64,000 nt of DNA from Phenylobacterium sp. (GTDB taxonomy: Bacteria > Pseudomonadota > Alphaproteobacteria > Caulobacterales > Caulobacteraceae), in NCBI RefSeq assembly GCF_019636135.1, contig NZ_JAHBYD010000010.1, positions 62,001-126,000 on the forward strand, in the 5' to 3' direction. Shown here one piece after another: positions 29,975 through 39,383 of this stretch. The notes under the pieces were generated by a model, which was not told the origin of the DNA, did not search any database, and saw nothing but the letters and a program-made list of their open reading frames with translations. A program made the position numbers and the translations under genes. The number at the start of each line of letters is the position of its first letter. The stretch's first letter is position 1.

Positions 29975-30388
29975 TCCTCGGAACCCCATCACCTTACTTA
30001 CCCAGAAGCCAGGGCCCCGAACCCCCCGACCAACCCATTTGTTCAGCGCAAACAGATGCTTACTCGGCGAACGCATGTGCTTCGCCGCCGTCCCGGTTTG
30101 GCCCCGAGATCAAGAGTGAGAACCTGTAAGAAGGCCGACACTAAAGGGGGACCCCGGGGGGTCAACGGTGATTCTTTTCACCGTCGAGACTTATTTCTGT
30201 TGACTCGTAAGGGACCCTTTTCAGTCCAAGGGAAAGGCCGAAAACCCACCTTGGAAGCTGAGCTTTTTGGTCGCAGGCGCCGCACCCCGCAAGGGCTTTC
30301 GCCCCCAAAAAAGAAGCGCCCCGGAGGGGGCGCTGCTCTCGAAATTCCTAGAGGTGAAGAAGGGGAACGCGTTCCCCGAAATCGGGCC
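29975..30388 (-). promoter_or_regulatory. dnaA upstream region
   Basis: This gene-free 414-bp stretch should hold the dnaA promoter and a long 5' leader. On the minus strand TTGACC and TAGTGT are spaced 16 nt apart, which is weakly promoter-like. Two GANTC sites (30170-30174 and 30202-30206) lie about 200-230 bp before dnaA. A 7-bp hairpin (ACGGTGA/TCACCGT, 30165-30184) overlaps the first. The rpsT terminator is at the far end. I see no DnaA boxes or AT-rich unwinding region, so this is not evidently an origin. Confidence 0.6.
30307..30334 (-). terminator. intrinsic terminator of rpsT
   Basis: On the minus strand AGCGCCCC and GGGGCGCT form an 8-bp stem with a 4-nt loop, followed by TCTTTTTT. 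It lies 55 nt beyond the rpsT stop and insulates dnaA from rpsT transcription. Confidence 0.9.
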
Positions 30389-30658
30389 TCAGGCCGCCGA
30401 CATCTTCTTCAGCTGGGCCGCGAGGCGCGACACCTTGCGCGAGCCGGTGTTCTTGTGGACGACGCCCTTCGTCACGGCGCGCATCAGCTCGGACTGGGCC
30501 TTGATGAAGGCGTCCTTGGCCACGCCGGCGTCGCCGGACGCCACGGCTTCCTCGAACTTGCGCAGGAAGGTGCGCACGCGCGAGCGGCGGGCGGTGTTCA
30601 CTTCGGTGCGGCGGGCGATCTTGCGGACCGCTTTCTTGGCGCCGGGCGTATTGGCCAT
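30389..30658 (-). CDS. rpsT: 30S ribosomal protein S20
   Basis: An 89-residue, Lys/Arg-rich S20 with the expected start [17 protein letters not shown] and the end [14 protein letters not shown]. Length and basic helical composition match the family. It lies upstream of dnaA on the same strand, separated by a terminator and the dnaA control region. Confidence 0.96.
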   Translation of the reverse strand: MANTPGAKKAVRKIARRTEVNTARRSRVRTFLRKFEEAVASGDAGVAKDAFIKAQSELMRAVTKGVVHKNTGSRKVSRLAAQLKKMSAA

Positions 30659-30791
30659 TCGGGACTCTTCTTCAAACGGGCAAACCCCGCCGGTTGGCCG
30701 GCGGGCGAAATCGGAGGCGCGGATATACTGAAACGGACCCCGGCGGTCAACCGCCGCCGACGCGGGCGCGACAGGTTCCCCGGCCCAGGGG

Positions 30792-31571
30792 CTACCGGCC
30801 CCTGAAGGCGGGCTTCCGCTTGTCGATGAAGGCGGCCATCCCCTCCTTCTGGTCCTCGAAGGCGAAGAGGGAGTGGAACAGGCGCCGCTCCATGCCCACG
30901 CCGGTCGAGAGCGTGGTCTCGAAGGCGGCGTTGACCAGCTCCTTGTTCATCATCACCGCCAGCGGCGATTGCGCGGCGATCTTCGCGGCCGCCGCGACAG
31001 CTTCGTCGATCAGCTTGTCGGCCGGCACGACGCGGCTGACGAGGCCGGCGCGCTCGGCCTCGGCAGCGTCCATCATCCGGGCGGTCAGCACCATGTCCAT
31101 GGCCTTGGCCTTGCCCACGGCGCGGGGCAGGCGCTGGGTGCCGCCGATGCCGGGCATGACGCCCAGGTTGATCTCGGGCTGGCCGAACTTGGCGGTCTCG
31201 GCGGCGATGATGAAGTCGCACAGCATGGCCAGCTCGCAGCCGCCGCCGAGCGCGAAGCCCGCGACTGCGGCGATGATCGGCTTGCGGAAACGCTCCACGC
31301 GCTGGCCCGCGGCGCCGAAGAAGTTCGAGCGGAACATCTCGGCGTAGGACTTGTCGGACATCTCCTTGATGTCGGCGCCGGCGGCGAAGGCGCGTTCCGA
31401 GCCGGTCAGCACCACGCAACGCACGCCGTCGTCGGCCTCGGCCTCGTCCAGCGCCTGGGAGAGCTCGGCCAGCAGCTCGCTGTTCAGCGCGTTCAGCGCC
31501 TGCGGCCGGTTCAGCCGGATCAGGGTGACGCCCTCGCTGGGGCTTTCGACGATCAGGGTTTCGTAGGCCAT
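30792..31571 (-). CDS. enoyl-CoA hydratase
   Basis: A 259-residue crotonase with both catalytic glutamates ([11 protein letters not shown] and [20 protein letters not shown]) and the oxyanion-hole stretch [13 protein letters not shown]. This is the standard short-chain enoyl-CoA hydratase acting in fatty-acid beta-oxidation; PaaF-like enzymes look the same by eye. It is on the same strand as rpsT, 133 nt upstream of it. The TraB-like gene ends 29 nt upstream of its start. Confidence 0.92.
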   Translation of the reverse strand: MAYETLIVESPSEGVTLIRLNRPQALNALNSELLAELSQALDEAEADDGVRCVVLTGSERAFAAGADIKEMSDKSYAEMFRSNFFGAAGQRVERFRKPIIAAVAGFALGGGCELAMLCDFIIAAETAKFGQPEINLGVMPGIGGTQRLPRAVGKAKAMDMVLTARMMDAAEAERAGLVSRVVPADKLIDEAVAAAAKIAAQSPLAVMMNKELVNAAFETTLSTGVGMERRLFHSLFAFEDQKEGMAAFIDKRKPAFRGR

Positions 31572-31600
31572 GTGCGCTCCCGGGGTGCTGCGCCGACCGC

Positions 31601-32461
31601 TTACGGCCCCGTGACCGAATAGCCAAGGGCGCGCAGGCGGGCCGGCAGCCCTTCCGGCCCGATCAGGTGGCCGACGCCGACCACGACGACGGTGCGGCCC
31701 TGGCCCTTGAGGCGGGCGTCGAGCTGGCGCGTCCAGTCGGCGTTGCGCTGGACGACCAGGCGGTCGAAGACCCCGGGCGAGGCGCGGCGCAGCGGGGCCA
31801 GCGCCTCCCGCTCCAGGCCCTTCACGTCGGCGGCCATCCAGGCGCGGACCAGCTTCATGTAGGCCTCGGGGTCGCGGTCCATCTCCTGCAGCGTCTGGCG
31901 CAGGGAGGCGATCTGGTCGCGGAGCGGCGCGCCGTCGATGAGGCCGAGCTGACGGGCCGGGGTCTCCAGCGCCTTGCGCCGGACGGCGGGGGGCGTGGTG
32001 GCGCTGAGCGTGGCCTCGACGCCGTTGGACGTGTCGGCGCCGGCCCGGCGGTAGGCCGCGGCCGCGAGGGTGACCTCGGCGAGCCAGGGCTCCAGGCGGT
32101 CCAGCGTGAGCCTGTCGACCCCGTAGGCGTCGGCGACCTTGATCAGCAGGGCCGCGTCCTTCGGCGGGAGCAGCCTGAAGATCGACTGGCCGGGGGGCAG
32201 GACGCCCCGCGTCGCGGCGATCAGCGAGATTTCGCGGTCGGCCTCGGGGCCGATGGGCAGCTCGAACCAGAGGTCGTCGGCCTTGCCGAGCGCCGCCTCG
32301 AGCGCGGCGGGCTTCCAGGCGAGGCCGGGCGGCAGCACGTGGACCGAGCCGAACAGGACAAGCTCGGAGTCCTTGTCCCTGACCACCCAGACGGGCGGCT
32401 CGGCGAAGGCGGGCGTGGCCAGCGCGAAGGCGGCGGCGAGGCCGGCGAGCCGCGCCCTCAC
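31601..32461 (-). CDS. TraB/GumN family protein
   Basis: A 286-residue exported protein with a signal peptide ending PAFA. TraB/GumN motifs are visible at both ends: [10 protein letters not shown] near residue 40 and [19 protein letters not shown] near the C-terminus. Their His and Glu residues form the proposed metal-dependent protease site of the family (Tiki/TraB superfamily). It starts at GTG overlapping the mutM stop (GTGA). Substrate unknown. Confidence 0.88.
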   Translation of the reverse strand: MRARLAGLAAAFALATPAFAEPPVWVVRDKDSELVLFGSVHVLPPGLAWKPAALEAALGKADDLWFELPIGPEADREISLIAATRGVLPPGQSIFRLLPPKDAALLIKVADAYGVDRLTLDRLEPWLAEVTLAAAAYRRAGADTSNGVEATLSATTPPAVRRKALETPARQLGLIDGAPLRDQIASLRQTLQEMDRDPEAYMKLVRAWMAADVKGLEREALAPLRRASPGVFDRLVVQRNADWTRQLDARLKGQGRTVVVVGVGHLIGPEGLPARLRALGYSVTGP

Positions 32462-33321
32462 GCCTGGCAGACCGGGCAGTGGAAGGTGGAGCGCCCGGCC
32501 TGGACCTGGCGGCCGATCACGCCCTTGCAGCCGGCGTTGCGGCAGGGCTGGCCCTCGCGGTCGTAGGTGCGGAAGCGGTGCTGGAAGTAGCCCAGCGCGC
32601 CGTCGGCCTGGGCGAAGTCGCGCAGGGTGGAGCCGCCGGCCTCGATCGCCTCGGCCAGCACCGCCTTGATCTCCGGAACCAGCGCTTCGAGCCTGGCGGG
32701 CCTGATCTTCCCGGCCGGCTTGAAGGGCGAGATGCGGGCGCGGTTCAGCGCCTCGCAGACGTAGATGTTGCCGAGCCCCGCCACGACGCGCTGGTCCAGC
32801 AGGAGGGTCTTCGGCCCCTGCTTGCGGCCCTTGAATGCGGCCTTCAGGTGGGCGGCGTCGAAGGCGTCCGAGAGCGGCTCGGGGCCGAGGCCCGCGAACC
32901 AGGGGTGGAGGTCGAAGGTCGCGGTGTTGACCAGGGCCATGTAGCCGAAGCGGCGGGGGTCGTAATAGGTGACGCGGTTCCCGGCCTCGGTCTCGAAGAC
33001 GATGTGCGCGTGCTTCGGGTCCGGATCGGGCGCGTAGTGGAACTGGCCGGGGCGGCTGGAGCCTTCCGGTCGAGCGATCTCGAAGCGTCCGCTCATGCCG
33101 AGGTGCATGACCAGCGTGTCTTCGCGGTCGAGGCGGGCCAGCAGGTACTTCGCGCGGCGCTCCAGCCTGACGACCGTCGCGCCGGTCAGCGTCTGGACGA
33201 AATTGGGCGGCAGCGGGAAGCGCAGGTCGGGGCGGCGGGCTTCGACCCGGGCGAGCCGGTGGCCCTCGAGCACTGGGACCAGGCCGCCGCGCACGGTCTC
33301 GACTTCCGGAAGTTCAGGCAT
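32458..33321 (-). CDS. mutM: formamidopyrimidine-DNA glycosylase
   Basis: A 287-residue Fpg that removes 8-oxoguanine and cuts at AP sites. The catalytic N-terminus [14 protein letters not shown] requires the chosen ATG (Pro2 is the nucleophile, Glu3 the acid). [14 protein letters not shown] and [20 protein letters not shown] are conserved, and a C4 zinc finger (CRNAGC...FHCPVC) ends the protein. It is divergent from ubiE, with 62 nt between them. Confidence 0.96.
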   Translation of the reverse strand: MPELPEVETVRGGLVPVLEGHRLARVEARRPDLRFPLPPNFVQTLTGATVVRLERRAKYLLARLDREDTLVMHLGMSGRFEIARPEGSSRPGQFHYAPDPDPKHAHIVFETEAGNRVTYYDPRRFGYMALVNTATFDLHPWFAGLGPEPLSDAFDAAHLKAAFKGRKQGPKTLLLDQRVVAGLGNIYVCEALNRARISPFKPAGKIRPARLEALVPEIKAVLAEAIEAGGSTLRDFAQADGALGYFQHRFRTYDREGQPCRNAGCKGVIGRQVQAGRSTFHCPVCQA

Positions 33322-33383
33322 CGCCGACCCGCTTGGCACGCCTTCGCTGGCGCGCCAAGGGGTTGGACGCTAGAACCCCGGCC

Positions 33384-34142
33384 ATGACGGGACCTTCCGC
33401 CACCTTCGGCTTCCGCGATGTCGACGCTTCCGAGAAGGCGGGCCTCGTCCGGGGCGTCTTCGACCGCGTGGCCCGGCGCTACGACCTGATGAACGACCTG
33501 ATGAGCGCGGGCGTCCATCGGCTCTGGAAGGACGCGACGGCCTCGCGCCTCAACCCCCAGCCCGGCGAGGTCATCGTCGACTGCGCGGGCGGCACGGGCG
33601 ACATGGCCCGGCGGTTCGCCAAGCTGGCGCGGCGCGCGCAGGAACGCCGGGGCGGCGACGACGCGCAGGTCTTCGTGGTCGACTACAACGCCGAGATGAT
33701 CGCCGCCGGCATCGAGCGCGGCGGGGCGCCCGAGATCTGCTGGGCCGTGGGCGACGCCCAGCGCCTGCCCCTGCCCGACGCGACCGCCGACGCCTATGTG
33801 ATCAGCTTCGGCATCCGCAACGTGACCGACATCTCCGCGGCCCTGCGAGAGGCGCGCCGCGTGCTGAAGCCGGGCGGGCGGTTCCTGTGCCTGGAGTTCT
33901 CGCGGCCGGTCACCGAGGCGCTCAGGGCCGCCTACGACGCCTATTCGTTCAGGGTGATCCCCGAGATCGGCGCGCGCGTGGCCAACGACCGCGAGAGCTA
34001 CCAGTACCTCGTCGAGAGCATCCGGCGGTTCCCCGACCAGAAGGCGTTCGCCGCCCTGATCGCGGGCGCGGGCTTCAGCCAGGTGGCGTGGACCAACTAC
34101 TCCGGCGGGGTGGCGGCGCTGCACACCGCGCGGGCCATCTGA
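33384..34142 (+). CDS. ubiE: bifunctional demethylmenaquinone/2-polyprenyl-benzoquinol methyltransferase
   Basis: A 252-residue SAM-dependent C-methyltransferase of ubiquinone synthesis. Visible are [25 protein letters not shown], the SAM loop [10 protein letters not shown], the family signature [13 protein letters not shown] and [10 protein letters not shown]. The ATG before TGPSATFGF is preferred to an upstream frame extension. ubiB follows after 7 nt. Confidence 0.96.
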   Translation: MTGPSATFGFRDVDASEKAGLVRGVFDRVARRYDLMNDLMSAGVHRLWKDATASRLNPQPGEVIVDCAGGTGDMARRFAKLARRAQERRGGDDAQVFVVDYNAEMIAAGIERGGAPEICWAVGDAQRLPLPDATADAYVISFGIRNVTDISAALREARRVLKPGGRFLCLEFSRPVTEALRAAYDAYSFRVIPEIGARVANDRESYQYLVESIRRFPDQKAFAALIAGAGFSQVAWTNYSGGVAALHTARAI

Positions 34143-34149
34143 GCCGCCG

Positions 34150-35640
34150 GTGGCGTCGCTCGGGGCCTATTTCCGGCTGATCGGGGCCGGATGGACGCTG
34201 GTCCGCAACGACGCCCTGCTGCCGCGCGAGCTGGACGGCTTCTATTCCCCGGCGGTGCGGGCGCTCGCCAACACCCTGCGGATCTTCGCCGGCCGCCGCG
34301 ACGGGCGGCCGGGCGAGCGGCTGGCGCGCGCGCTCCAGGGCCTGGGCCCGGTGGCGATCAAGCTGGGGCAGTTCCTGTCCACGCGGGCCGACATCTTCGG
34401 GCGCACCTTCGCCGAGGACATGGGCCACCTGAAGGACCGCCTGCCGCCGTTCCCGGCCGCGCAGGCCCGCGCAGCGATCGCCGAGGGGCTGGGCCGGCCG
34501 ATCGAGGCGCTGTTCGCCGGCATGAGCGAGCCGGTCGCCGCCGCCTCGCTGGCCCAGGCGCACGACGCGACCCTGCTGGACGGCCGCCGCGTGGCGGTGA
34601 AGGTGCTGCGGCCCGGGATCGAGCGGCGGGTGGCGGCGGACTCGGCGGTGCTGGCGCTCGCCGCGCGGCTGATGGCGCGCTGGGCTGCGCCGCTCAGGCG
34701 CCTGGAGCCGGTCAGGTTCGCCGACACTGTGATCCGCGCGACCGAGCTGGAGCTGGACCTGCGGCTGGAGGCGGCGGGCGCCGACGAGCTGGCCGAGATC
34801 ATGGCCCGGGACGGCTACATGGCCGCGCCGCGGGTCGTGTGGCCGGGGGTCGGCAAGCGCGTGCTCACCATGGAGTGGGCGCAAGGGCTGCCGCTCAGCG
34901 ACGACGCGGCGCTGGACCAGCCCGGCCTCGACCGGCCGGCGCTGGCCGACAACCTGACCCGGGCCTTCCTGGCCCAGGCGCTGGACCACGGGGTGTTCCA
35001 CGCCGACCTGCACGAAGGGAACCTGTTCGCCGCCGCGCCCGCCCGCCTCTTCGCGGTGGACTTCGGGATCGTCGGCCGGCTCGGCCCCGCCGAGCGGCGC
35101 TACCTCGCCGAGATCCTGTGGGGCTTCCTGAACCGCGACTACCGGCGCGTCGCCCAGGTCCACTTCGACGCCGGCTATGTGCCGTCGCACCACAGCGTCG
35201 AGGCGTTCGCCCAGGCGCTGCGGGCGGTGGGCGAGCCGGTGTTCGGGCGCACCGCCGACGCGGTGGCCATGAGCCGGGTGCTGACCCAGCTCTTCGAGAT
35301 CACCGCCCTCTACGACATGCACCTGCGCCCCGAGCTGGTGCTGCTCCAGAAGACCATGGTCACCGTCGAGGGCGTCGCCCGCCGCATCGACCCGGACCAC
35401 AACATCTGGGCCGCCGCCGAGCCGGTGGTCCGCCGCTGGATCGCCCGCGAACTGTCGCCGGTCAGCCGCGTGAAGGAACTGGCCGGCCAGGCCGAGAGCG
35501 CCATCCGCAACCTCGCCCGCCTGACCCAGCCGCAGCCGGTGGCGGCCGTCGAGCCCGAGAAGGCCCGCTTCGGCATCGTCCAGTTCCTCCTGGGCGCGCT
35601 CGTCGGCGCCGCGGCCTTCATGGCCGGCCGGCTGCTGTGA
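34150..35640 (+). CDS. ubiB: ubiquinone biosynthesis ABC1/ADCK-type kinase UbiB
   Basis: A 496-residue atypical kinase-like protein that supports ubiquinone synthesis. The KxGQ motif (VAIKLGQFLSTRADIF), the Ala-rich loop (VAAASLAQAHDA), the VAVKVLRPG lysine and the catalytic HADLHEGNLF / AVDFGIVG motifs are present. Two membrane-anchor stretches close the protein (FLLGALVGAAAFMAGRLL). GTG start, 7 nt after ubiE. A DUF559 repeat cassette begins within 2 nt of its stop. Confidence 0.95.
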   Translation: MASLGAYFRLIGAGWTLVRNDALLPRELDGFYSPAVRALANTLRIFAGRRDGRPGERLARALQGLGPVAIKLGQFLSTRADIFGRTFAEDMGHLKDRLPPFPAAQARAAIAEGLGRPIEALFAGMSEPVAAASLAQAHDATLLDGRRVAVKVLRPGIERRVAADSAVLALAARLMARWAAPLRRLEPVRFADTVIRATELELDLRLEAAGADELAEIMARDGYMAAPRVVWPGVGKRVLTMEWAQGLPLSDDAALDQPGLDRPALADNLTRAFLAQALDHGVFHADLHEGNLFAAAPARLFAVDFGIVGRLGPAERRYLAEILWGFLNRDYRRVAQVHFDAGYVPSHHSVEAFAQALRAVGEPVFGRTADAVAMSRVLTQLFEITALYDMHLRPELVLLQKTMVTVEGVARRIDPDHNIWAAAEPVVRRWIARELSPVSRVKELAGQAESAIRNLARLTQPQPVAAVEPEKARFGIVQFLLGALVGAAAFMAGRLL

Positions 35641-35641
35641 G

Positions 35642-36187
35642 GGCCTTCCCTTCCCGCTCGCGGGAAGGGGGGACCATCCGCCGAAGAGCGGATGGTGGGA
35701 AGGGAGAGCCTCACCAACCGGCTGCGCGGCTGCGAATGCGCTCGTCCGCCGCGAGGATCACAGCGTCGGCGACGCCGCTCAGGTTGCGGTAGACCTCGCC
35801 CGCTCCGACGCGAAGCACCGCGATGCCGCGTCGCGCGAGCCAATGGTCCCGCGCCTCATCCTTCGCCTGCTTCTCGTCGTCCCAGTGCGTCGAGCCGTCC
35901 ACTTCGACGGCCAGCGCCGCTCTCGGGCAGTAGAAGTCGAAGATCATCGACTCGTAGGCGAACTGCCGCCGGAAGATCGGCTTGTCCGCCCGTCGACCCT
36001 TCAGCCGGGACCAGAGCATGACTTCCGGTTCCGTCATGCTGTGGCGCAGGGCCCGTGCGCGGTTCGCGATCCGGGTGGATGTTCGATCGACCATGCCGGC
36101 CGCTTTCCCTTCCCACCCCTCGCTCTTCCCCCGGCCTTCGCCGGGGTCGGCGAGCGGTCCCCCCTTCCCGCGAGCGGGAAGGGGAGG
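35642..36187. repeat. inverted-repeat cassette enclosing the DUF559 gene
   Basis: Two structured repeats face each other around one gene. A perfect 28-nt inverted repeat (35648-35675 and 36156-36183) contains the hairpin CTTCCCGCTCGCGGGAAG. A further shared block, GGTGGGAAGGGA, lies at 35694-35705 and in inverse form near 36106-36117. The left unit folds as two hairpins closed by an outer CCTTCCC/GGGAAGG stem. The cassette fits exactly between the ubiB stop and the convergent lipoprotein stop. Confidence 0.88.
35711..36094 (-). CDS. DUF559 (Vsr-like, PD-(D/E)XK) endonuclease-domain protein
   Basis: A 127-residue protein of the DUF559 family, related in fold to very-short-patch-repair nucleases. 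Typical pieces are ARALRHSMTEPEVMLWSRL, FRRQFAYESMIFDFYCP, the nuclease core LAVEVDGSTHW, and GIAVLRVGAGEV. The stop codon is the first three bases after the left repeat, and the ATG lies 6 nt from the right repeat, whose purine-rich end (GGGAAGGGAAAG on the coding strand) may act as ribosome binding site. Function in the cell is not established. It appears to be carried by its repeats. Confidence 0.88.
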   Translation of the reverse strand: MVDRTSTRIANRARALRHSMTEPEVMLWSRLKGRRADKPIFRRQFAYESMIFDFYCPRAALAVEVDGSTHWDDEKQAKDEARDHWLARRGIAVLRVGAGEVYRNLSGVADAVILAADERIRSRAAGW

Positions 36188-36189
36188 TT

Positions 36190-36765
36190 CTACGCGTCGT
36201 CGTCGCCGTTGCGGCGGGCGGACTGGGTGCGGCGGGCTTCGCGGGTCTTCTGCTCGGCCCAGTAGGCGGCGCCGTCGTCGGGGTGGAACATGGTGCGCGG
36301 CGCGCCTTCCTTGCTGCGGACGGCGAAGGTGTTGCTCCTGGCGTCGTAGATCAGCAGGTCGCCGTTGCGGCGCTTCAGCGTCTGGGCGCCCTTCGGCGGG
36401 TCGGACACGAAGGCGTGGGCCTTCTTCACGAACGCCTGGACGTTGTCGGCGCCGAAGGCTTCGCCGTTGCGCTCGAAGGCGCGGCGCGCGTTCTCGTCGG
36501 CGGAGAACTTGCGGCTGGCCGACCACATCGGCCGGCCGTCGACCAGCTTCACCGGGTCGTTGCGGTGGTCGACGCGGGGCGCATCGCCGTCGTCGTCCGT
36601 GCGCGGCGAAGGCGCCGTCGCATAGGCCTCCGGACCGCTCGCGGCCTCCGCCATCTGCGTCCCGGCCGCCTGCCGCTTGCCCGCCACGGCGGAGGGGCCG
36701 TTGTCGCAGGCGCTGAGGGCCAGGGCCGCCGCCGCGGCGAGCAGGATCGTTCTCGTGACCGACAT
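36190..36765 (-). CDS. conserved hypothetical lipoprotein
   Basis: A 191-residue lipoprotein with signal and lipobox LALSAC, so it is membrane-anchored through Cys. The rest is hydrophilic, with a segment FSADENARRAFERNGEAFGADNVQAFVKKAHAF broken here by ordinary residues, followed by a basic, Asp-rich tail ending in three Asp residues and Ala. I do not recognise a named domain. Two adjacent ATGs follow GGAGG; the second has the better spacing and is used. The stop touches the DUF559 repeat cassette. Confidence 0.7.
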   Translation of the reverse strand: MSVTRTILLAAAAALALSACDNGPSAVAGKRQAAGTQMAEAASGPEAYATAPSPRTDDDGDAPRVDHRNDPVKLVDGRPMWSASRKFSADENARRAFERNGEAFGADNVQAFVKKAHAFVSDPPKGAQTLKRRNGDLLIYDARSNTFAVRSKEGAPRTMFHPDDGAAYWAEQKTREARRTQSARRNGDDDA

Positions 36766-36878
36766 CATTTCCTCCAGCGTCCAAGCTGTGCCGGAACAAA
36801 GAAAGAACACAGTGCGGAAGGTTTGTCGAGTCCCCGCCGATGACCTAAATCGGGGCCCTCTCGAACGGGGCGGTTCCC

Positions 36879-38069
36879 TTGAGCGATAAGCGGGTTCTCC
36901 TGATCGTCGGCGGCGGGATCGCGGCCTACAAGGCGCTGGAACTGACGCGCCTCCTGCGCAAGGCCGGCGTCGGCGTGCGGCCGATCCTGACGAAGGCCGG
37001 GGCGGAATTCGTCACGCCGCTGAGCCTTTCGGCGCTGGCGGAGGACAAGGTCTACTCGGACCTCTTCAGCCTCACCGACGAGGCCGAGATGGGCCACATC
37101 GAGCTCTCGCGCTCGGCCGACCTCGTGGTCGTGGCGCCGGCCACGGCGGACCTGATGGCCAAGGCGGCGAACGGCCTGGCCGGCGACCTCGCCTCCACGA
37201 CCCTGCTGGCCACCGACAAGCCCGTGCTGATGGCGCCGGCGATGAACGTGCGCATGTGGGAGCACGCCGCGACGCAGCGGAACCTGGCGACCCTCAGGGC
37301 CGACGGCGTGCTGTTCGTCGGGCCGGACGAGGGCGCGATGGCCTGCGGCGAGTACGGGCCGGGGCGGATGGCCGAGCCTCCGGCGATCCTCGCGGCGATC
37401 ATGGCGGCGCTGGCCGGCGGGCGGCCGCTGGCGGGCCGGCGCGCGATCGTCACCGCCGGGCCGACCGCCGAGCCGATCGACCCGGTGCGCCTGATCACCA
37501 ACCGCTCGTCGGGCAAGCAGGGCTACGCGATCGCGCAGGCCCTGGCGGCGCTGGGCGCGGACGTGACGCTGGTGAGCGGCCCCACCGCGCTTGCGGCCCC
37601 CGCAGGCGTGAAGCGCGTCGACGTCGAGACGGCCCGCGAGATGCTGGCCGCCTGCGAGGCGGCGCTGCCGGCCGACATCGCCGTCTGCGTGGCCGCGGTG
37701 GCCGACTGGCGGCCGGAAACCCTCAACGGGTCGAAGATCAAGAAGGGCGCGGGCGGGCCGCCGGCGATCGGCCTGGTCGAGAACCCCGACATCCTGGCCA
37801 CGCTGTCGACGGCCAAGGCGCGGCGGCCCAGGCTGGTGGTCGGCTTCGCGGCCGAGACCGACGACGTGGAGGCCCACGCGCAGGCCAAGCTGGCCCGCAA
37901 GGGCTGCGACTGGATCGTCGCCAACGACGTCAGCGTCGAAGGGACCATGGGCGGCGACCAGAACGCCGTCGCCATCGTGTCGAAGGGCGGAATCGAGCGA
38001 TGGGACCGCATGGCCAAGGGCGAGGTCGCCCGCAGGCTCGCCGCCCGCATCGCCGAGGAGTTCCAGTGA
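36879..38069 (+). CDS. coaBC: bifunctional phosphopantothenoylcysteine decarboxylase/phosphopantothenate-cysteine ligase
   Basis: A 396-residue CoaBC acting in coenzyme A synthesis. The FMN decarboxylase half shows [32 protein letters not shown], the active PAMNVRMW and [10 protein letters not shown]. The CTP-dependent ligase half shows [30 protein letters not shown] and VGFAAET. Translation must start at TTG: an in-frame stop lies 33 nt upstream and there is no ATG or GTG between. It overlaps dut by GTGA. Confidence 0.95.
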   Translation: MSDKRVLLIVGGGIAAYKALELTRLLRKAGVGVRPILTKAGAEFVTPLSLSALAEDKVYSDLFSLTDEAEMGHIELSRSADLVVVAPATADLMAKAANGLAGDLASTTLLATDKPVLMAPAMNVRMWEHAATQRNLATLRADGVLFVGPDEGAMACGEYGPGRMAEPPAILAAIMAALAGGRPLAGRRAIVTAGPTAEPIDPVRLITNRSSGKQGYAIAQALAALGADVTLVSGPTALAAPAGVKRVDVETAREMLAACEAALPADIAVCVAAVADWRPETLNGSKIKKGAGGPPAIGLVENPDILATLSTAKARRPRLVVGFAAETDDVEAHAQAKLARKGCDWIVANDVSVEGTMGGDQNAVAIVSKGGIERWDRMAKGEVARRLAARIAEEFQ

Positions 38070-38524
38070 CCGCCCCCGTCGTCCCGATCACCCGCCTGCC
38101 GCACAACGCCGACCTGCCGCTGCCCGCCTACGAGACCGCCCAGGCCGCGGGCATGGACCTGCGCGCCGCGGTGCCGGAGGACGAGCCGCTGGTGCTGCAT
38201 CCCGGCGACCGGTTCGCGGTGCCGACGGGCCTGGCGTTCGCCCTGCCGGACGGGTTCGAGGGCCAGGTGCGCCCGCGCTCCGGGCTGGCCTTCAAGAACG
38301 GGATCACCTGCCTGAACTCGCCGGGCACGGTCGACGCCGACTACCGCGGCGAGGTGAAGGTGATCCTGGTCAACCACGGGCCCGAGGCCTTCACGATCCG
38401 CCGCGGCGACCGCATCGCCCAGCTTGTGATCGCGCCGGTGGTCCAGGCCCAATGGTCCGAGGTCGCGAGCCTCGACGACACCGCCCGCGGCGCCGGCGGC
38501 TTCGGTTCGACCGGCGGGCGCTGA
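38066..38524 (+). CDS. dut: deoxyuridine 5'-triphosphate nucleotidohydrolase
   Basis: A 152-residue trimeric dUTPase that turns dUTP into dUMP. All five motifs are visible: [49 protein letters not shown] and the C-terminal [10 protein letters not shown]. It starts at GTG overlapping coaBC, the familiar coaBC-dut pair. Confidence 0.96.
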   Translation: MTAPVVPITRLPHNADLPLPAYETAQAAGMDLRAAVPEDEPLVLHPGDRFAVPTGLAFALPDGFEGQVRPRSGLAFKNGITCLNSPGTVDADYRGEVKVILVNHGPEAFTIRRGDRIAQLVIAPVVQAQWSEVASLDDTARGAGGFGSTGGR

Positions 38525-38537
38525 GCGTTCCGCGCGG

Positions 38538-39308
38538 ATGCGGATCGCCACCTTCAACGTCAACGGGGTGAACGGGCGGCTGGAGCGGCTGCTCGACTGG
38601 CTGGCCGACACGAAGCCCGACGTCGCCTGCCTGCAGGAGCTGAAGTCCGACAGCTTCCCGGCGAGGGCGCTGGAGCAGGCGGGCTACGGCGCGGTCTGGC
38701 ACGGGCAGAAGAGCTGGAACGGCGTGGCGATCCTGGCCCGCGGCGCGGCGCCCATCGAGACGCGGCGCGGCCTGCCCGGCGAAGGCTCGGGCGCCCAGGC
38801 CCGTTACATCGAGGCGGCGGTGAAGGGCGTGCTGGTGGGCTGCCTCTACGCGCCGAACGGCAATCCGGTGGGCAGCGCCAGGTATGCGGCCAAGCTCGCC
38901 TGGTACGACCGCTTCGCGGCCCACGCCGAGGCGCTGCTGGCCACCGGCCAGCCCGTGGCCCTGGCGGGCGACTACAACATCATGCCGACCGACCTCGACG
39001 TCTACGCGCCCGAGCGCTGGCGCGGCGACGCCCTGTTCCAGCCCGAGCTGAAGGCCCGCTACGCGGCCCTGCGCGACGCCGGCTGGGTTGACGGGATCCG
39101 CGACGTCTTCGGCGAGGGCGAGCGGGTCTACACCTTCTGGAAGTACTGGCGGAACGCCTTCCAGCGCGACGCGGGCCTGCGGATCGACCACGTCCTGCTC
39201 AGCCCCGTCCTGGCCGCGCGGCTGGAATCCGCCGGCGTGGACAGCCACCACCGCGCGAAGGCGGGCGCCAGCGACCATGCGCCGGCGTGGGTGGAGCTGG
39301 AAGGCTAG
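38538..39308 (+). CDS. xth: exodeoxyribonuclease III
   Basis: A 256-residue AP endonuclease/3'-5' exonuclease for base-excision repair. Family motifs are FNVNGVNGRLERLLDWL, CLQELKSD, the catalytic GDYNIMPTDLDVY, RIDHVLLS and the closing ASDHAPAWVEL. It follows dut by 13 nt. With mutM and dut nearby, this stretch is rich in DNA-damage functions. Confidence 0.94.
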   Translation: MRIATFNVNGVNGRLERLLDWLADTKPDVACLQELKSDSFPARALEQAGYGAVWHGQKSWNGVAILARGAAPIETRRGLPGEGSGAQARYIEAAVKGVLVGCLYAPNGNPVGSARYAAKLAWYDRFAAHAEALLATGQPVALAGDYNIMPTDLDVYAPERWRGDALFQPELKARYAALRDAGWVDGIRDVFGEGERVYTFWKYWRNAFQRDAGLRIDHVLLSPVLAARLESAGVDSHHRAKAGASDHAPAWVELEG

Positions 39309-39383
39309 GCCCGCCGCCAGGGTCGCCAACGCCGGCCGGGTAGGCTAGCCCGTGTCGTCGTCACCCCGCAGAGGACCGCCCCC

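Noticed and set aside
29975..30388. Possible chromosomal origin next to dnaA
   Set aside because: No DnaA boxes, no AT-rich unwinding stretch and no cluster of CtrA-type sites are visible; it looks like a promoter and leader region.
30267..30731. Plus-strand frame over rpsT
   Set aside because: It lies antisense to rpsT and its terminator and has shadow-type composition.
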